The position numbers and the translations under genes were made by a program. This document shows, one piece after another, positions 22,593 through 34,354 of a stretch of DNA of 53,493 nt. The DNA lies in assembly GCA_029747585.1 (NCBI GenBank), contig JAPEVF010000144.1, forward strand, positions 1 to 53,493. The letters run 5' to 3'. Source of the DNA: Pleurotus djamor. Taxonomy: Eukaryota; Basidiomycota; Agaricomycetes; Agaricales; Pleurotaceae. Each line of letters starts with the position of its first letter. Positions within the stretch are counted from its first letter, which is position 1. The notes below the pieces were generated by a model. That model ran no database searches, was not told the DNA's origin, and saw only the letters and a program-made list of their open reading frames with translations.

Positions 22593-24899
22593 ATGTCGAA
22601 CACTATTCATCCTTGGCTATCATCATATCTCATTGGTATCGGCGAGGAGTATGGCGGCAACTTGCTAAGTGCTCCTCCGCATGTTAAGAGTAAGAAAGTC
22701 CAACTTGTCGAGGTCAGAGCCCTTCGCCTTAGTTTACGTGCTTTCACTGATACTAAGACTGTTGACGCAAAGTTCCTTACCTATGGAAATGATGGAGACG
22801 ATAGGATATGGGCGAAAGTATCCGACAAAGAATGGCGCATACCAATCTGCTTCACCAAGGTTGCGTTGGAGGAGTTTGGTCGGTATGCTCGACAACTTCC
22901 GGCTCTGCTATCTCTTACCCCTGCCATATCTAGGTTACAATCCGGTCGACTCACTGAGTCCCGCACCGCTGTTGCTAGCATCAAGAACTTTAAACCAACT
23001 TTAACACGCGTCCCTCTTGGGGGTGGACGTAAAGGCATATCCCAAGCAACGTTCTTGGCGTTAGAATGTAATTTTGTCGACATCATTGGTAGCATCGGTG
23101 AAGCGGAGTGGGGCGGGCCGGGAGAAATACACGAGAACTCTACGATCAGGGACTGGTTAGAAGGGTTGAGGCAGGATGGGGGAGGTGGGTAAGTCGGTGC
23201 TTGATGAGTACTGCTTCGCTTATGATGGTTCATTTGCTAGGAACATCCTTCGAGAGAGAAAGAAGGCCATAGAAGACGCACAAGGTTCTGGTGTAGATGA
23301 CAAGGCAGCAAAGCCAACCCACTTGCTGCAAACCGCGATCAAACCAGTTCGTATACCTCTGAAGAAGTCTATAACACCACCAACGAAAGTAGAACGGTCG
23401 TTGTCACCAATGACCGAACACCGAAGAAGTTGGAAGGTGAGAAACCAATCTGTATTGCTGTGTACAGGTAGCTGACTAGAATCTAGCGTCTCGATTCTAT
23501 AGCGGGCATAATTTGCCTCAATGCTCCGTCGCCTCCGATGGCACACAGTTCACCGTTAAAGGTTGATGTTCCAACCCCTTCACCCGAGCCGTCGAGTATG
23601 TCTTTTACCCATTGTGAAATGGATGGGTGTTGATTGTATTTAGCTCGATCCCCGACGCCAAACCGGGATATGCGTTCTGACTCTCCGCACGACTCTGATG
23701 CTGCACCAGGGACACCCATCAGTTGGCCTGCCACCAGCCCTTCAAGACATGCATCTTTACCCATAGCGACACCCCTTCCCACACCCATGTCCCAAAGAAA
23801 GCGTTCACCCCCTTCTCGTCAACAGACACCCGAAATGACGTCCTCCCCACCACGAGCAACGCCAGGTTCGACACCAAATGTCATACCAGCAACGTTCCCC
23901 ACCCCTTCCACCCCAGCTCCAACTACCATAAGACATTTGAGTCTCAACCGAAAAGTGCCAAAACCTATGCGTGTTATTCCTACGAATGTGGATCGTATCG
24001 TTGCTCCCGACTCTGATATTTCGCATTCCATGTCGCAATCTCAATCTCAATCTCAATCCCAGTCTCAGTCTCAATCCCATTCTCAGTCTCAATCCCAATC
24101 CCAATCCCAGTCTCGACGCCATTTTCTTCCTCAGTCCCAGTTGCAATCTCAGTCTCAATCCCAACCCCGGTCCCAATTTCTTCCCCAAACTCAACCAAAG
24201 CCAGAGTCGAAGAGGTCGTTATTGGATGAGCCTGGACAAGCAGACGGTGATGCCGTCGAAGCGAATCAGCCAACCGAAGCAGCCAAAGAAGCCGACGATA
24301 TCGCGGTCGGCGCGGTTGATGTCGAAGAAAGTGATGAGGATGAAGACCATGACTCCTTGTTCTCTGGCTCAGATATCGGGGAGGCTGAGGCTGACGATAT
24401 TACGCCAGATGGTGTCTCACCCCAAGCAGTAGAGGCGGGCGACGGTAGCATCACGGAGGAGGATAACGAAGGGCTCGAACACGCTCCTAATGAAGATGTC
24501 GTCATGCGCGATGTCTCGTCCCCAGTGCAGCCGCGGGTCCCGGATAACTTCAATCCTCTTTCGATAGCCAAGCCTTCACGTCGAAGACACAGTTCGAAAT
24601 TGAACGTGACGGGATCCGAGCATCGAGCATTAGCATGGAAAACCCCAAGCTTCATGACTCGTGGAGGCAAGGTTGCTGCCAGGAAAGTTTCTGACACCAA
24701 CTCCCGTTCACACAACACCCCGTCGAGGTCCCCGAAGGCTCGCGAATCGGTACGGCCGACTCAGCGTCCGCCGTCTAAATCGCCTACGAAACCGAAAAGC
24801 AGCTACCGACTCCAACTGCCAAACGATGTAGGCCGTCGGTGCGACTGGGTCAGACTGCACCACATTTTACTTGTGACTGGACAAGCGAGGAATGCATAG
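22593..24899 (+). CDS. Candidate TPP1/Est3-type OB-fold telomere protein with SQ array
   Basis: 718 residues in four exons (22593-23188, 23241-23436, 23487-23595, 23644-24899). The first 190 residues read like an OB fold of the TPP1/Est3 group: HPWLSSYLIG, VQLVEVRALRL, RIWAKVSDKEWRIPICFTKV (strand-turn-strand), and late FLALECNFVDIIGSIGEAEW. TPP1 proteins bridge shelterin and recruit telomerase, and this comparison is by eye only. The rest is low-complexity: Ser/Pro/Thr repeats, then 17 SQ dipeptides in about 48 residues (24033-24176), an acidic stretch (EESDEDEDHDSLFSGSD) and a basic tail. SQ is the target motif of ATM/ATR-type kinases. The stop follows an unremarkable last segment; no other C-terminal domain is visible. 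Confidence 0.55.
24033..24176 (+). repeat. Imperfect hexamer array encoding SQSQ
   Basis: Runs of tcncar-type hexamers (tctcaa, tcccag, tctcag and similar) encode 17 Ser-Gln dipeptides, broken by a single SH, an RRHFLP insert, one LQ and one PR. Synonymous variation between units shows it is not a recent perfect expansion. Confidence 0.9.
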
Positions 24900-24917
24900 T
24901 CGTTCGCGTGCCCTTTT

Positions 24918-24951
24918 GCTAGGTTATGTTTATCGCTAGGTTATGTTTATC
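24918..24951. repeat. 17-bp tandem duplication
   Basis: Two exact head-to-tail copies of gctaggttatgtttatc lie just after the stop codon of the upstream gene (24899) and before the convergent eIF3c end (25040). No coding role seen. Confidence 0.85.
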
Positions 24952-25039
24952 TCGTACTGGGTCACACTGTTTGAGGTTACATATTTCAAGAATGATCATT
25001 GCAAAAGGACATGCGAGGGAAGATGTAAAATTGTGCCGT

Positions 25040-27968
25040 TTACCCCGTTCTTTGGGCAGTGCCCAACCCTTGAGCAAAGCGAGAGCCTCGTCCGCGCATA
25101 CCACCTAGTTAACAGTCAGTATTGAGATGAAGACGGCCAGAAGGGAGGATACTGACCACGAGCACCCCTCGTACGTTCGCCACGCCCTCTCCGTTCTTGG
25201 GCTTGCTCTCCTCTCTTCTCCCCTTTTTCAGCGCCTTGGCGATCACCCCAACCAGACCCACCACCCATCTTAGCGTCAAGAGCCTTCTCATTTTGCTCAA
25301 CCATTTGGGCCACCTTGTCCGCAACAGTTTGGGCGAGTTGCTGTGCCCGAGAAAGCTCTATTCGGTGGAAGACGATAGCTCCCTTTGATTGATCTAGTGA
25401 TGCAGAGAGCTCCTCGCTCCATATCATTTTAGAGACGATGGACGTGACCGTCCTCAGTGGCAAAGAGAACGTTTGTGAGAGGAGATTGAGCGACAAGGTC
25501 GCGTAGTATGGGGCGTAAGTGAATAGGTACGTGCGGAGACCCTGTTCTTGGATGCGCCTAAATAGATGTTAGTCAAGAGCCAGAGGTCAATCCAAGGAAT
25601 TCGACTCACTTAGCCAGCATTTCTTTCACTGTAGCTGACTCAGGCATCAAGCTCCAGATTTTGATGCTCTGGATCAAGTCCCGACATTGCTCCCATTCAC
25701 CATTCTGTAGCGCCTTGCTCGCTTGCATGATGTGATCGCGAGTGCTTTCTGGAGGACCAGTGAAGACCTGACGGTCCGCGAAGTCCAGTAACCGTCTGAA
25801 CGGCTTGGAAATAGCCTTCCGTTTCAGTTCTTCTGACTCGATGCTAGCGAGGAGAGGGATTTCCACAAGCATGCTCGATACCAAGAAAGCCGCCTCGAGG
25901 AGTTCTGTGTTTATGTGCATATGGAACGGTAGTTGGCGTTGTCTTTCAGCCTTCTCTTGTTCCGGCGTCAGGGTTTGGAAGCGTTGTTGGTGAACGCCTT
26001 GAGCGAGGAGCTCCTTGACTCGTTGCGTGGTGAAGATGTCCTGCAACGTGGCCTGCGCCTCCTTGATGAGGCCACAACGGAAAGCACAAAGCCCAAGTTG
26101 CACAACTGTGCGGTTGTACATTATTTGCGTCGCGACGTCGGCGGAGTGGATAGACTCTTGAAGATGTGACATCAAGAGCATGTCGCGACCGCTGTGGAAG
26201 TCGTTGTGGAGGGCATGATGGTATATATGGCTGAGCATGGCGCGAGTACGTAGTAGCGAGTTACCGGATTTGTAGAGATAAACACAGAGAGACCGTATGA
26301 GGCTGGAGGAAGAGCCCTGTATTGACAGAGACATCGCAGGCTTGATTTCTGATTGATCGGCCGCAGCTTCCAAAGCTTGGACAACGGCATCAGGCTGAAT
26401 AATAGTGTCGACGGATGTGAGCGACGCAGGTGATGCGTAAGTAAAGTCACATACTTTTGAGTATATGTGCTCCAAGCGTCGCATTATCACTCTCGAGAGA
26501 GGGTCATCTTGTTTCGACTTTTCGTAGAATGCCTGGGCACGACATATAGTGCAATATAGCACCTTTTCATCCTTCAGCCGGTCGACATACTCGGTACCAT
26601 GGGGGTCAATGTTTTGCAGAGATTTTGTGAATTCATCATCAAGACGGTCGACGAAACTAATGATGCTTCCGCGAATACGGACGACACCATCTTTCTCGTC
26701 AGAAGGAGAGCGTTCGATCATCTCGTCGTAGTCGTCCGTGACTTCTTGAATGGAGTAAGCAGAGTCGGCGGCGACAATAGAAACAAGTTGATCGACCTCT
26801 CGTTGGGCGGATAACCAGAGGTCTACGGGCATGTGTGATGATACGGACGAGTTGTAATCGAAACGGGAGGATATCAAGGCGAGGAGAACGCGGAGTCGCT
26901 GATAGGAAGTAACGGCGACTTTGAGAAGCTTCTCCAGTATACGGATTTGCTCAGCCCTGTCCGTATTCTACGAAATATGAACTTGAGGTAAATGCAATTC
27001 TCTGAAATGAATCACCTTTTTCCCGCGAGCCTCTTGGACGGCTTGGAGGTTTTTGAAGATTCCCTCTGGAGTGTATTGCTGCTCCTTGTTGGGTTTCCCA
27101 GCAGTCTTGAACCCGTCCTCTGCGTCGCTGGTTTCTTCTTGTATGACCTCCTTCTTCACCGCCTTGACGGTAGGAGCAGCGCGGTTAATGGTGGCAAGGT
27201 AATCGCGTTCAAAAGCTTCTGGGTCCTAGAGAACTGATAAATCTCTGGAAATCAAGATGTTCAAGAAGCGCACAGTTTGATACAGCTTGTACTCTTTCTC
27301 GTACTCCTTCGTAGCCTTCTTGACCTTCTGCTTCATTGCAGTCAGAGCTTTTGCGTTCGTAGCGTTCATCTTCTTCTTCGCTTCCTTCTCTTTGGCAATG
27401 GCATTGGTGATCGAAGTGTCTAGACTACCCAAAGTTTTGAGGAAAAACGGAGGAATAGGTTCGGAGACGGTGCTCTGGCGTTGGACCATACGGACCAATT
27501 TATCGTATTCTGTACCAACTCACATAAGTACGCAATTCATACAAAAAGAAATCGATACAGACCATTGGAAATAGCAACCCAATCATTAATCTTCAACGCA
27601 TTATCCATGGCCTTCCCAGTCCCCTCCATCTCCAACACCCTCTTCTCAGCAGCACTAACAATCTTCGTCGGCTTGTCTTCATCATCGCTCTCATCCGACT
27701 CCGTATCACTCGCACGAGGCAACCCAATCTTCTTTTTCGCTTTCGGCGGCGCATCGCTATCATCATCGCTATCACTATCATCATCGTCCTCCTCCGAGCT
27801 CGAGTCACTCGAAGAATCCGATCCTGCTGTACGAAGGAAACGAGACATCGCTGGTTTGGCTTGCGACGTGGGTTTTGGGGCGGGGGCGTCCTCGTCACTG
27901 GACATGAGCTCCTCGGACTCATCAGAGTCCGAGTCTGAGTCGCCGGCTTGTCTGAAAAATCGCGACAT
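25040..27968 (-). CDS. NIP1: Translation initiation factor eIF3 subunit c (Nip1)
   Basis: eIF3c is a core PCI subunit of eIF3 in the cytosol. The start MSRFFRQAGDSDSDSDESEE gives the acidic N terminus of the family. Exons then read WVAISNEYDKLVRMVQRQST, IPPFFLKTLGSLD, QTDPEAFERDYLATINRAAPTVKA, a NKEQQYTPEGIFKNLQAV segment, then the long exon with LEKLLKVAVTSYQRLRVLLALI, ADVATQIMYNRTVVQLGLCAFRCG, HINTELLEAAFLVSSMLVEIP and WEQCRDLIQSIKIW. The PCI end reads LRTYLFTYAPYYATLSLNLL, LPLRTVTSIVSKMIWSEEL, and VFHRIELSRAQQLAQTVADK. The C terminus is Arg/Gly-rich, ending RGRGSRFAQGLGTAQRTG. Six exons' boundaries (introns near 27564-27512, 27278-27229, 27014-26967, 25609-25559, 25172-25119) keep this order. 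Confidence 0.95.
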
Positions 27969-28621
27969 TGTTTGTGGGATGGGGTGTACAGCGAGCACTT
28001 GCGTTGACTAGCCAAATTTTTGATCACGCGGCATTTGCCGTTCCCTACAAAACTCAGCGCTCGATCGAGCGCGCGAAGCAAAACGCCTCGATGTCTGACT
28101 CGGAAACATATCCCGTAGAAACGTTCACGTACGACACAATTATCGAGTGGTATAAATATCATGATATTCATTAACGTGTACCGAACATACCCGTCGGAAA
28201 GCGATACTCGAAAGGAAATCCCCAAATAAATACGTAGAGTACACCAGCAAATCACAAAATCACGAAGAAAAAGAATAAACAAAGGAGCGTGGATGATGTG
28301 CTTTGAGATAAAAACAGCAGTTGGGACTGGGACAGCAAACAAAAACACAAAAACACCAGGAGTTAAAAAGGGAGGTGGGTAGTGGAAGGNNNGNNNGNTT
28401 GGGAGGAATGGGGAGGAGAATCCGTACAAGGAGGGAGAGGGTGACAGTGATGCTACATACAGAAGCGTTCCCCAGGGGGTATAAGTGAGAAATGTGGCCA
28501 TCTACATATACCGCTACATGAGGTGTAGAAACACACCAAAGTTCGGAGAAGATGAGGATGAGGTATGCAAATACATTCGTTGTGAGATTCGCGGAGAGAA
28601 AGTCCGTAGTGAGGAGAAACT
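27969..28621. other. Intergenic, eIF3c promoter and phosphatase 3' region
   Basis: 652 bp. It contains the eIF3c 5' region with an ATCACG-type box (28022-28027) and a purine-rich tail region of the phosphatase gene. No gene seen. Confidence 0.6.
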
Positions 28622-30481
28622 TTATGTCATCGTACTGTCAAGGATACTGCGAACGTCCGGCACGGAAGTCANGTCTGCGAGNAAAGGAATGAGGTCGGTG
28701 AGTTCAGCGTCGTGNGGATCGTTGAACCACGAGGAAACGGGGACGGCATTTTTCGGGTGAAAAATGAACGATGCGGGAGAGTTGTCTAGGATGATGGTGT
28801 CCGCGATGGGACGACCTAATTGAGATAGATCCTGNNNGANTCGAANTTAGACAAACNAGCATGNCCANNTNNANGNNGNTTNANCNTACCTTTACNTAGT
28901 TACCTCTATGATTGAAGCAGCTCTCTCTAAACAGCCGGTGGGCAACAACNTGGTGGATATCAAGCTTGTCGAGCACCGGATCAGCGTACTATGNNNNGGN
29001 GAAGTTGNGTCAGCNTTCCCGATACAGGNATNGTNNGTNTNGCGACTCACNTTGCTAAGACTNGCTGTAAATACAACNACTTCATACATCTCNCCCATCT
29101 TCNTGAGGAACTCATCGACGCCTGGACGCTTGAGAACGTGGAANTGATGCCAGTGATACTCGATTTCCACAGGCACGATGAAGTCAGCTTGTTGAACAGC
29201 CTGTAGTGTTGGTCATTAGCTATTTTCAGAATGCGCATGCTCCAGGGAAGACAACGTGCCCTGAAGCTACTGTGAACTAGCGTTTCATCGAGATCAAGNA
29301 CNAGACACTTCCTCCCCGCATGTTCTGGNGATATGGGCGGTAAAAGAGGTTGAGGGACCCCGTCCTATCACCGCATGGTTGATGTTAGCANNGATNCNGT
29401 TGNCCTATTCGAGGGCTTACCGGTCCTATAGGGATGCCAGATCCTCCACTTCTGATCAAGTTCGCTTCCTCGGCAAGTTCNTCCATTGTTCGACGATCAT
29501 CCTCCGTATCCGTGGTAAACGTCGCTTGGTCGGCATCCACAGGAGGATCNTGGACGTGNGTCACNTTCACCGTCGCTTCCCCNGTCGATCCAGGGGGCTG
29601 AACGGCACCTGAAGTCAGGCCGTCGGTTTCGTCCGGGGGCAATACGTGCGAGGAAATGGGGGGTGGTATAATTACGTCCGCCTCGATCGAGTCTGAAGGT
29701 GTTTCTATATTGNCCGGTAGCGAGATCGAGGCGGGAATATCAATATCGGTGGCAGTGGTCTTCTCGGAGGCTTGACCAACTATNTCGGGCTCCTTGGTCG
29801 CCGGCTGCGCTGAAGAGGAGCGGGGTTCAGAGGCAGCAGAGCCAATGTCGACGGGAGGCGTTGATGATTTATCTGAGGAAAATGGATCGCCNACGCATGG
29901 AACTACACGATTCATTACTCGAGACAAGAGAGAGGGCTTCTCTCGGGAGCGATGAGAGATAGGTTTGAGAATGGAGTGACCGGTGGACGACGACAAGGCA
30001 CCCTCCGATGCAGACGATTTGTTGACCTGTCTCCGATAAAAGGGAACACGCCTGTGTGTCCCTATGAGGGTGTTGTTCAAGGAACCTTGTTCGTTATCCC
30101 TTTCCTTGTCTTTTGCCATTGTGTCGACCTGCGGAGTGGGGGGCATTAACAGAGACGTGTTGGGTGAGGCATCAGATAAGTGGAATGGTTGAGAAGAAGG
30201 GGCCTGCCCCCCGACGATGTCACTGGCCAGATCTGTTGGAGGTAAGTAGCGCCGGGTTAGATTTACGATTCTAAAGGAAGAAGTAAGCTGATATGAGTGC
30301 GATAGCTTACTGGTGGTGACGATAGAAGCCGTCAACTTTGGCTCTGAGTTCGTATTACCCGCTAACTTTCCCTTCTTCGAAGAGGGCCTTGTGTTGGTTC
30401 TGAAGAAAGTGGGGAAGAGCCTTCTCCGAAAGGACTGCCTCGCAGACGACACGTGACTCTCCTCACGGTGTGCTGCCATCC
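28622..30481 (-). CDS. PSR1/NIF-type membrane-associated phosphatase
   Basis: A HAD-superfamily (FCP1/SCP-like, NIF domain) protein phosphatase similar to yeast Psr1, which dephosphorylates stress regulators at the plasma membrane. The long N-terminal half is low complexity. The phosphatase domain starts with [18 protein letters not shown], where DLDET is the catalytic DxDxT motif. It continues with [90 protein letters not shown] and an end [12 protein letters not shown]. The start ATG at 30481 is a best guess; the 5' end could include another exon. Several codons contain N. The intron 29201-29259 must be GC-AG to keep SSFR joined to AVQQADF in frame. Confidence 0.85.
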
Positions 30482-32570
30482 AACTGGGTATNCNGGANGT
30501 GAGGGNTGCAGGTGAGACGNCGAGCACAACGANGACGACGAAGACGAGGACGGGGGAGGAAGGGGGAAACGAAGACTCGGTATGAGTAGCGGTCGTCCCT
30601 TAGCTTGGCTGACATTGGACTGATCAAAGCAAGTTCGCACGAGTTTGATGAGATATGCTTCCGCTCGCAGGCAGATAGGGGTTCTCAATGAGATTGCACG
30701 ACGCCCACCAGCGCTGGCAACCAAGGCCCAATCCCAAATCAACTACACGTACGCGTCTACTCGTCACCGCAGGAAAACAGAAGGATGGAGGATGAAGAGA
30801 CGCGCCTTTGAAGTTCGAGAAACACGATGAAGATGCAGGCAGCAGAGGTCGGAGGGGCAACGGCGGGGTACGATGAGAGGAGGTGACCAGGGAGGACAGT
30901 CGGTCGATGGTGGTGGTAAGATGCAAGAAGTGAATCGAGTTTTGGTTAACGTTCGGCCTTTTATAGTGCGATCGGAGATATTCAATATTCGCACCACCAT
31001 CCATTATTCTCGATTGCACCTTGCAAGTGAATACCCTCGTATGTAAAGATTAATAAACCTATCCACGTATTTCCGAATGACCTACATATTTGAGATATTG
31101 ATGCCCGACAAGCTGTCAGATTTCTGTGCACAAAGAAGGCCAGCTCAACATAACGCGGAGACCTTATGAGTTATGTCACCGACCCTTTGGCGTTGGAGGC
31201 TTCAGGCCTACTGCGACGAAAAGATGACACTCACAAAGGAAAGTGAGCCCTCCGTGTCGTCCATGGTCGTGATAGTGATGGTGACGGACCTTGCCACATA
31301 GTTCCAACAGTGTCCAGTGTTCAAGGGTCTGCATAAACGACCGACCGACCGACCGCCGCCTTGCTCAGCCGAAGCCAACGACAAGCTAGACTCGTAGGAT
31401 GACCCTGAATTAAGACATAGGCACGGTGTACCCACGGCGGTGAAGACGACAACACTGGCGACGACCGCAATGAGAGGAGTTATTGGGAGTTGGGATCGAG
31501 GAAGCGAAGGGAGCACTCTCCTCCTTCCCACCCACTCTCTCCTCCTGAATCATATCTCACTCGCCTCCCACGTCTGCACGTCGCAACATCTTTCCGGAGT
31601 GATTTTATCTGAGAAGATTACGCGTTACGACGCATTGCAGGGTGCGCATACACATACACATTGAGAACATATTTGTTGATGCTTGTCCTTTCTGTACAGT
31701 GTTCTATAATGCTTCCTGGTGCTTCCGCACACTGGCAACGACGCTTCGTCGTAAGATGGATACTCACATCAAAAGGGTGGAGATGCTGCTCATGGTTCTG
31801 GGGTAGCCAACAACATGTCAAAGTGTTCAACAGGCTAGATATGACGACAGATTGGGGAAAAGACTATCATCTTAAGGTCATACCCTCCCTTCGCCCTGCC
31901 TTGGATTTGTCAATTGATTACTTCCTAACTCTCGTGAAACGTATTTCCGACCCGAGCTTACTTCCAAGATCAATCCTCGGAAACAGCCGTTGACTAGTAT
32001 CCCCGCCAGCATATTTCGCCTTCGCCAATTGTATTTCTAGAACGAGACGTATCCGTCTAAATATTGTTGATGACATTTGGGAGAATCAAGGCAGGTACAC
32101 ACGCTTGGGCTCCTTAGACGCGGCCAATCTCCTGGAATGCGACGTGATTTGGCTGTTGTAAGTAGGACAATGTAAACTACGACTAGGTAAGAACAAATTA
32201 GAGAGAGCGGGCGAGCAAAATCCTTCGCGGAAGCCGAACCTTTGACATAGACAGGTTAGCTCTGCAGTACGGCGGAAGTCCAGTCATCAAGTGCGGGGCA
32301 CTTACCAGTGATTCTGAAGAGCAACGGGGTCGGCTGAAGGCTCAACATCAACACTGGGGTTTCATCCCGTCTTAAACCTCATGCTACGAAAGTACTGGCA
32401 TCCACTCGATTATAGCACCGTTATGACCAGGGCCCTGGCCCCGGTCCAGGGGTGCGGGGGGAGTGAGAGGGGGATTATCATGGGGCAGGAANGNCCACGC
32501 AGAAAAGAGGACAAACAAGAAAGATGAAATGGCAGAGTAGAGAGAGGAAGATCCAGGAGGGTGCAGGGAG

Positions 32571-32598
32571 TGTCGGAAAAACCGTTTTGGCCTTTGAA
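32571..32598 (+). repeat. Left terminal inverted repeat of the MITE-like element
   Basis: 28-nt end, starting TGTCGGAAAAACCGTT, that pairs with 32897-32924. Confidence 0.75.
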
Positions 32599-32896
32599 GC
32601 CGGTTTTTAGCGCCTTTNAAGCGCCTTTAGGGTCATCTAGAGCCCTTTAATGGTGTCTCCTCCCTTTTATGGCCTTTAATCGCCTTTGAGGGGCTTTCAA
32701 TCGTGTTCGCAATATTTAATGGCTGAGTCACTATGCTCCGATCCAAGGGCTAGTTGTTCCTAAGTGAAGATATCATATACATTATTTACACTGTCCATGA
32801 AAAAATCGGGCTCTGGCCTTTCTGGACGCACAGTGAGTCGCACAAGTTGGTCAAAAGGCGTCTAAAGGCGTCTAAAGGGACTTAAAGGGGCTATCC

Positions 32897-32924
32897 TTGA
32901 AAGGCTAGAACGGTTTTTCCGACA
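32897..32924 (-). repeat. Right terminal inverted repeat of the MITE-like element
   Basis: Reverse complement of the left end with three mismatches; its outer edge is at ..ccgaca (32924). Confidence 0.75.
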
Positions 32925-33381
32925 AGGCGTAGGCGTCATTCTATTGCAGTCTGCAGAGGCATGCGAAACGCCTTCTTATCATCCTCCGTTTCTTTAATTT
33001 GTCATTAATGCCACAAATTAGAGATATAAACACGAAGCGACAGTTTCCTGGAATACCTAGGCTGCATTTTACTCTTTTGAACTCTATGAAATGATGATGA
33101 ATTAGGCAATGGTCATTGAAGCAATTTGAGGCTTGAACCTGTTATGTACATTGACGGGTTTTCCAAACGTATCCAGCTAAATATAAGGACGGACTAGCTG
33201 ACGACAAGAACAATCAACGGAAAAGAAGGGGGAAGTAAACCCTTGGTCAACCCTATCGTCCCTCTGTGTAGATAGGGGTGTACGGGAGATGCCGGCTTAT
33301 ACAAACGCGAGGGCAGCCCTTTCGATTTGCACGCTATTACTCAGCCTCTGACTAATACATTGACTTGGTTCGGAAAAGTCG

Positions 33382-34354
33382 ATGCTCTCCTTCCAGCAAC
33401 AACAACAGCAGCAGCAGCAGCAGCTCGACGATGGACAGCTTCCTCCGCACATGCACAACGCCCACCAACAAGCAAACCCTCCCAACGCCACTGCCACTCC
33501 CCCTCAGCCCCATGACCCCCAGAACCAGCAGCCCACGATGCGTCTCAAGGACGACCCAGCGCCCATAAACCCTACCACGACTCGCAATTCCAGGAAGAGG
33601 AAGTCGCCTCCAAATCAGAATACCACAGGTCCTTCACCTCCTCAGCCTCCTCAGCAACAGCAGCAACAGCAACCATCACCGCAGCAGCCATCGTCAATGC
33701 AACCACAACCCCAGGTTATCCACGTCCTACCACCTCCTCACGTCATGATGCACCCGCAGCTCCAGGGACTTCCCCAATTTGCACAATATGCCGCTGCAGA
33801 TTACACACCAGGTGGTCTTCCAACACAACCCATCCAAGCTCCTCAGGGCGACCAACCTCCACCCCAGTCTCCGCCCGGTGCAAACGGAAATCGCGCTCTC
33901 AGCAACAGTAAACGCGCGGAGCAGAATAGAAAGGCACAGCGTGCTTTTAGGGAACGCCGTGACCAGTTGCGTATTGAACTTTACGCGTTCTCGGCTCCCA
34001 TATTAACCTTTCCTTTGAAGGCATGTTAAAGCACTTGAGAGTCGATCACAACTCCTTGATGCTGCTCTCGCATCGGCCGATGAAGCCAATAGGCGGTGGG
34101 AAGAATGTCGCGCTTTGGTTGACCAACTGCGAGTAGAGAACGCCGCCCTGCGTGCAGCTTTAAGCCAGGCTCACCTGCTTCCACCCGGTGTTAATGCACC
34201 CGCCACTCTCGCCGTACCTTCTGCCTCGTCCCAAACACCTGTACTATCAACCACCATACCTCAAGACGATGCTGCGAAGGAGGGTGCGGATGTCGGTTTG
34301 AAGGGCGAGCAGCCAGATTCTCAACGAAGCGTCGATTCGAAGAAGGATGGATAA
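33382..34354 (+). CDS. AP-1/Yap-type bZIP transcription factor
   Basis: Nuclear transcription factor. Exon 1 (33382-33965) encodes a Gln/Pro-rich activation-like region with polyglutamine tracts near residues 5-13 and 95-101, and a second Pro/Gln segment. The basic region is SKRAEQNRKAQRAFRERRDQ, containing the NRKAQRAFRxR signature (NxxAQxxFR) of Yap1/Pap1-like factors. After a 55-nt intron (33966-34020, donor GTTGCG) the zipper follows in register: HVKALESRSQLLDAALASAD, then RWEECRALVDQLRVENAALRAALS. No Yap1-type Cys-rich C terminus is visible, so a redox sensor role is not supported. The start ATG 33382 is the first in frame near the 5' end of the open frame. Confidence 0.88.

Larger units (their letters stand above)
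32571..32924. mobile_element. Short non-autonomous DNA element (MITE-like) with inverted termini
   Basis: The left end reads tgtcggaaaaaccgtttt..gcctttgaag and the right end, on the other strand, reads tgtcggaaaaaccgttct..gcctttcaag; about 25 of 28 positions match. Inside, many short GCCTTT/GCGCCTTT units (32590-32700) and their complement AAAGGCG (32840-32890) form subterminal repeats. Length 354 bp, no coding capacity. I could not find a convincing target-site duplication, so the superfamily is left open. Confidence 0.7.
30482..33381. other. Gene-poor interval between phosphatase and bZIP gene
   Basis: About 2.9 kb with no protein that I can support. It holds the inferred 5' region of the phosphatase, unlinked short frames on both strands, a GC-rich 12-bp palindrome (ccagggccctgg, 32427-32438), and the TIR element. 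A minus-strand frame (31531-31208) with one hydrophobic stretch is too weak to call. Confidence 0.6.

Noticed and set aside
24033..24176. Repeat resembling a CRISPR array
   Set aside because: It is a coding hexamer microsatellite in a eukaryotic gene without spacer-repeat structure.
31208..31531. Minus-strand frame with a hydrophobic segment
   Set aside because: No homologous pattern, no splice partner and no promoter signal; composition is like neighbouring noncoding DNA.
31679..31993. Plus-strand frame with signal-peptide-like start
   Set aside because: Short, odd composition, no family resemblance and no supporting context.
32341..32420. Possible tRNA T-arm like sequence
   Set aside because: It lacks the GGTTCRANNCC box and a foldable acceptor arm; no tRNA gene supported anywhere in the window by eye.
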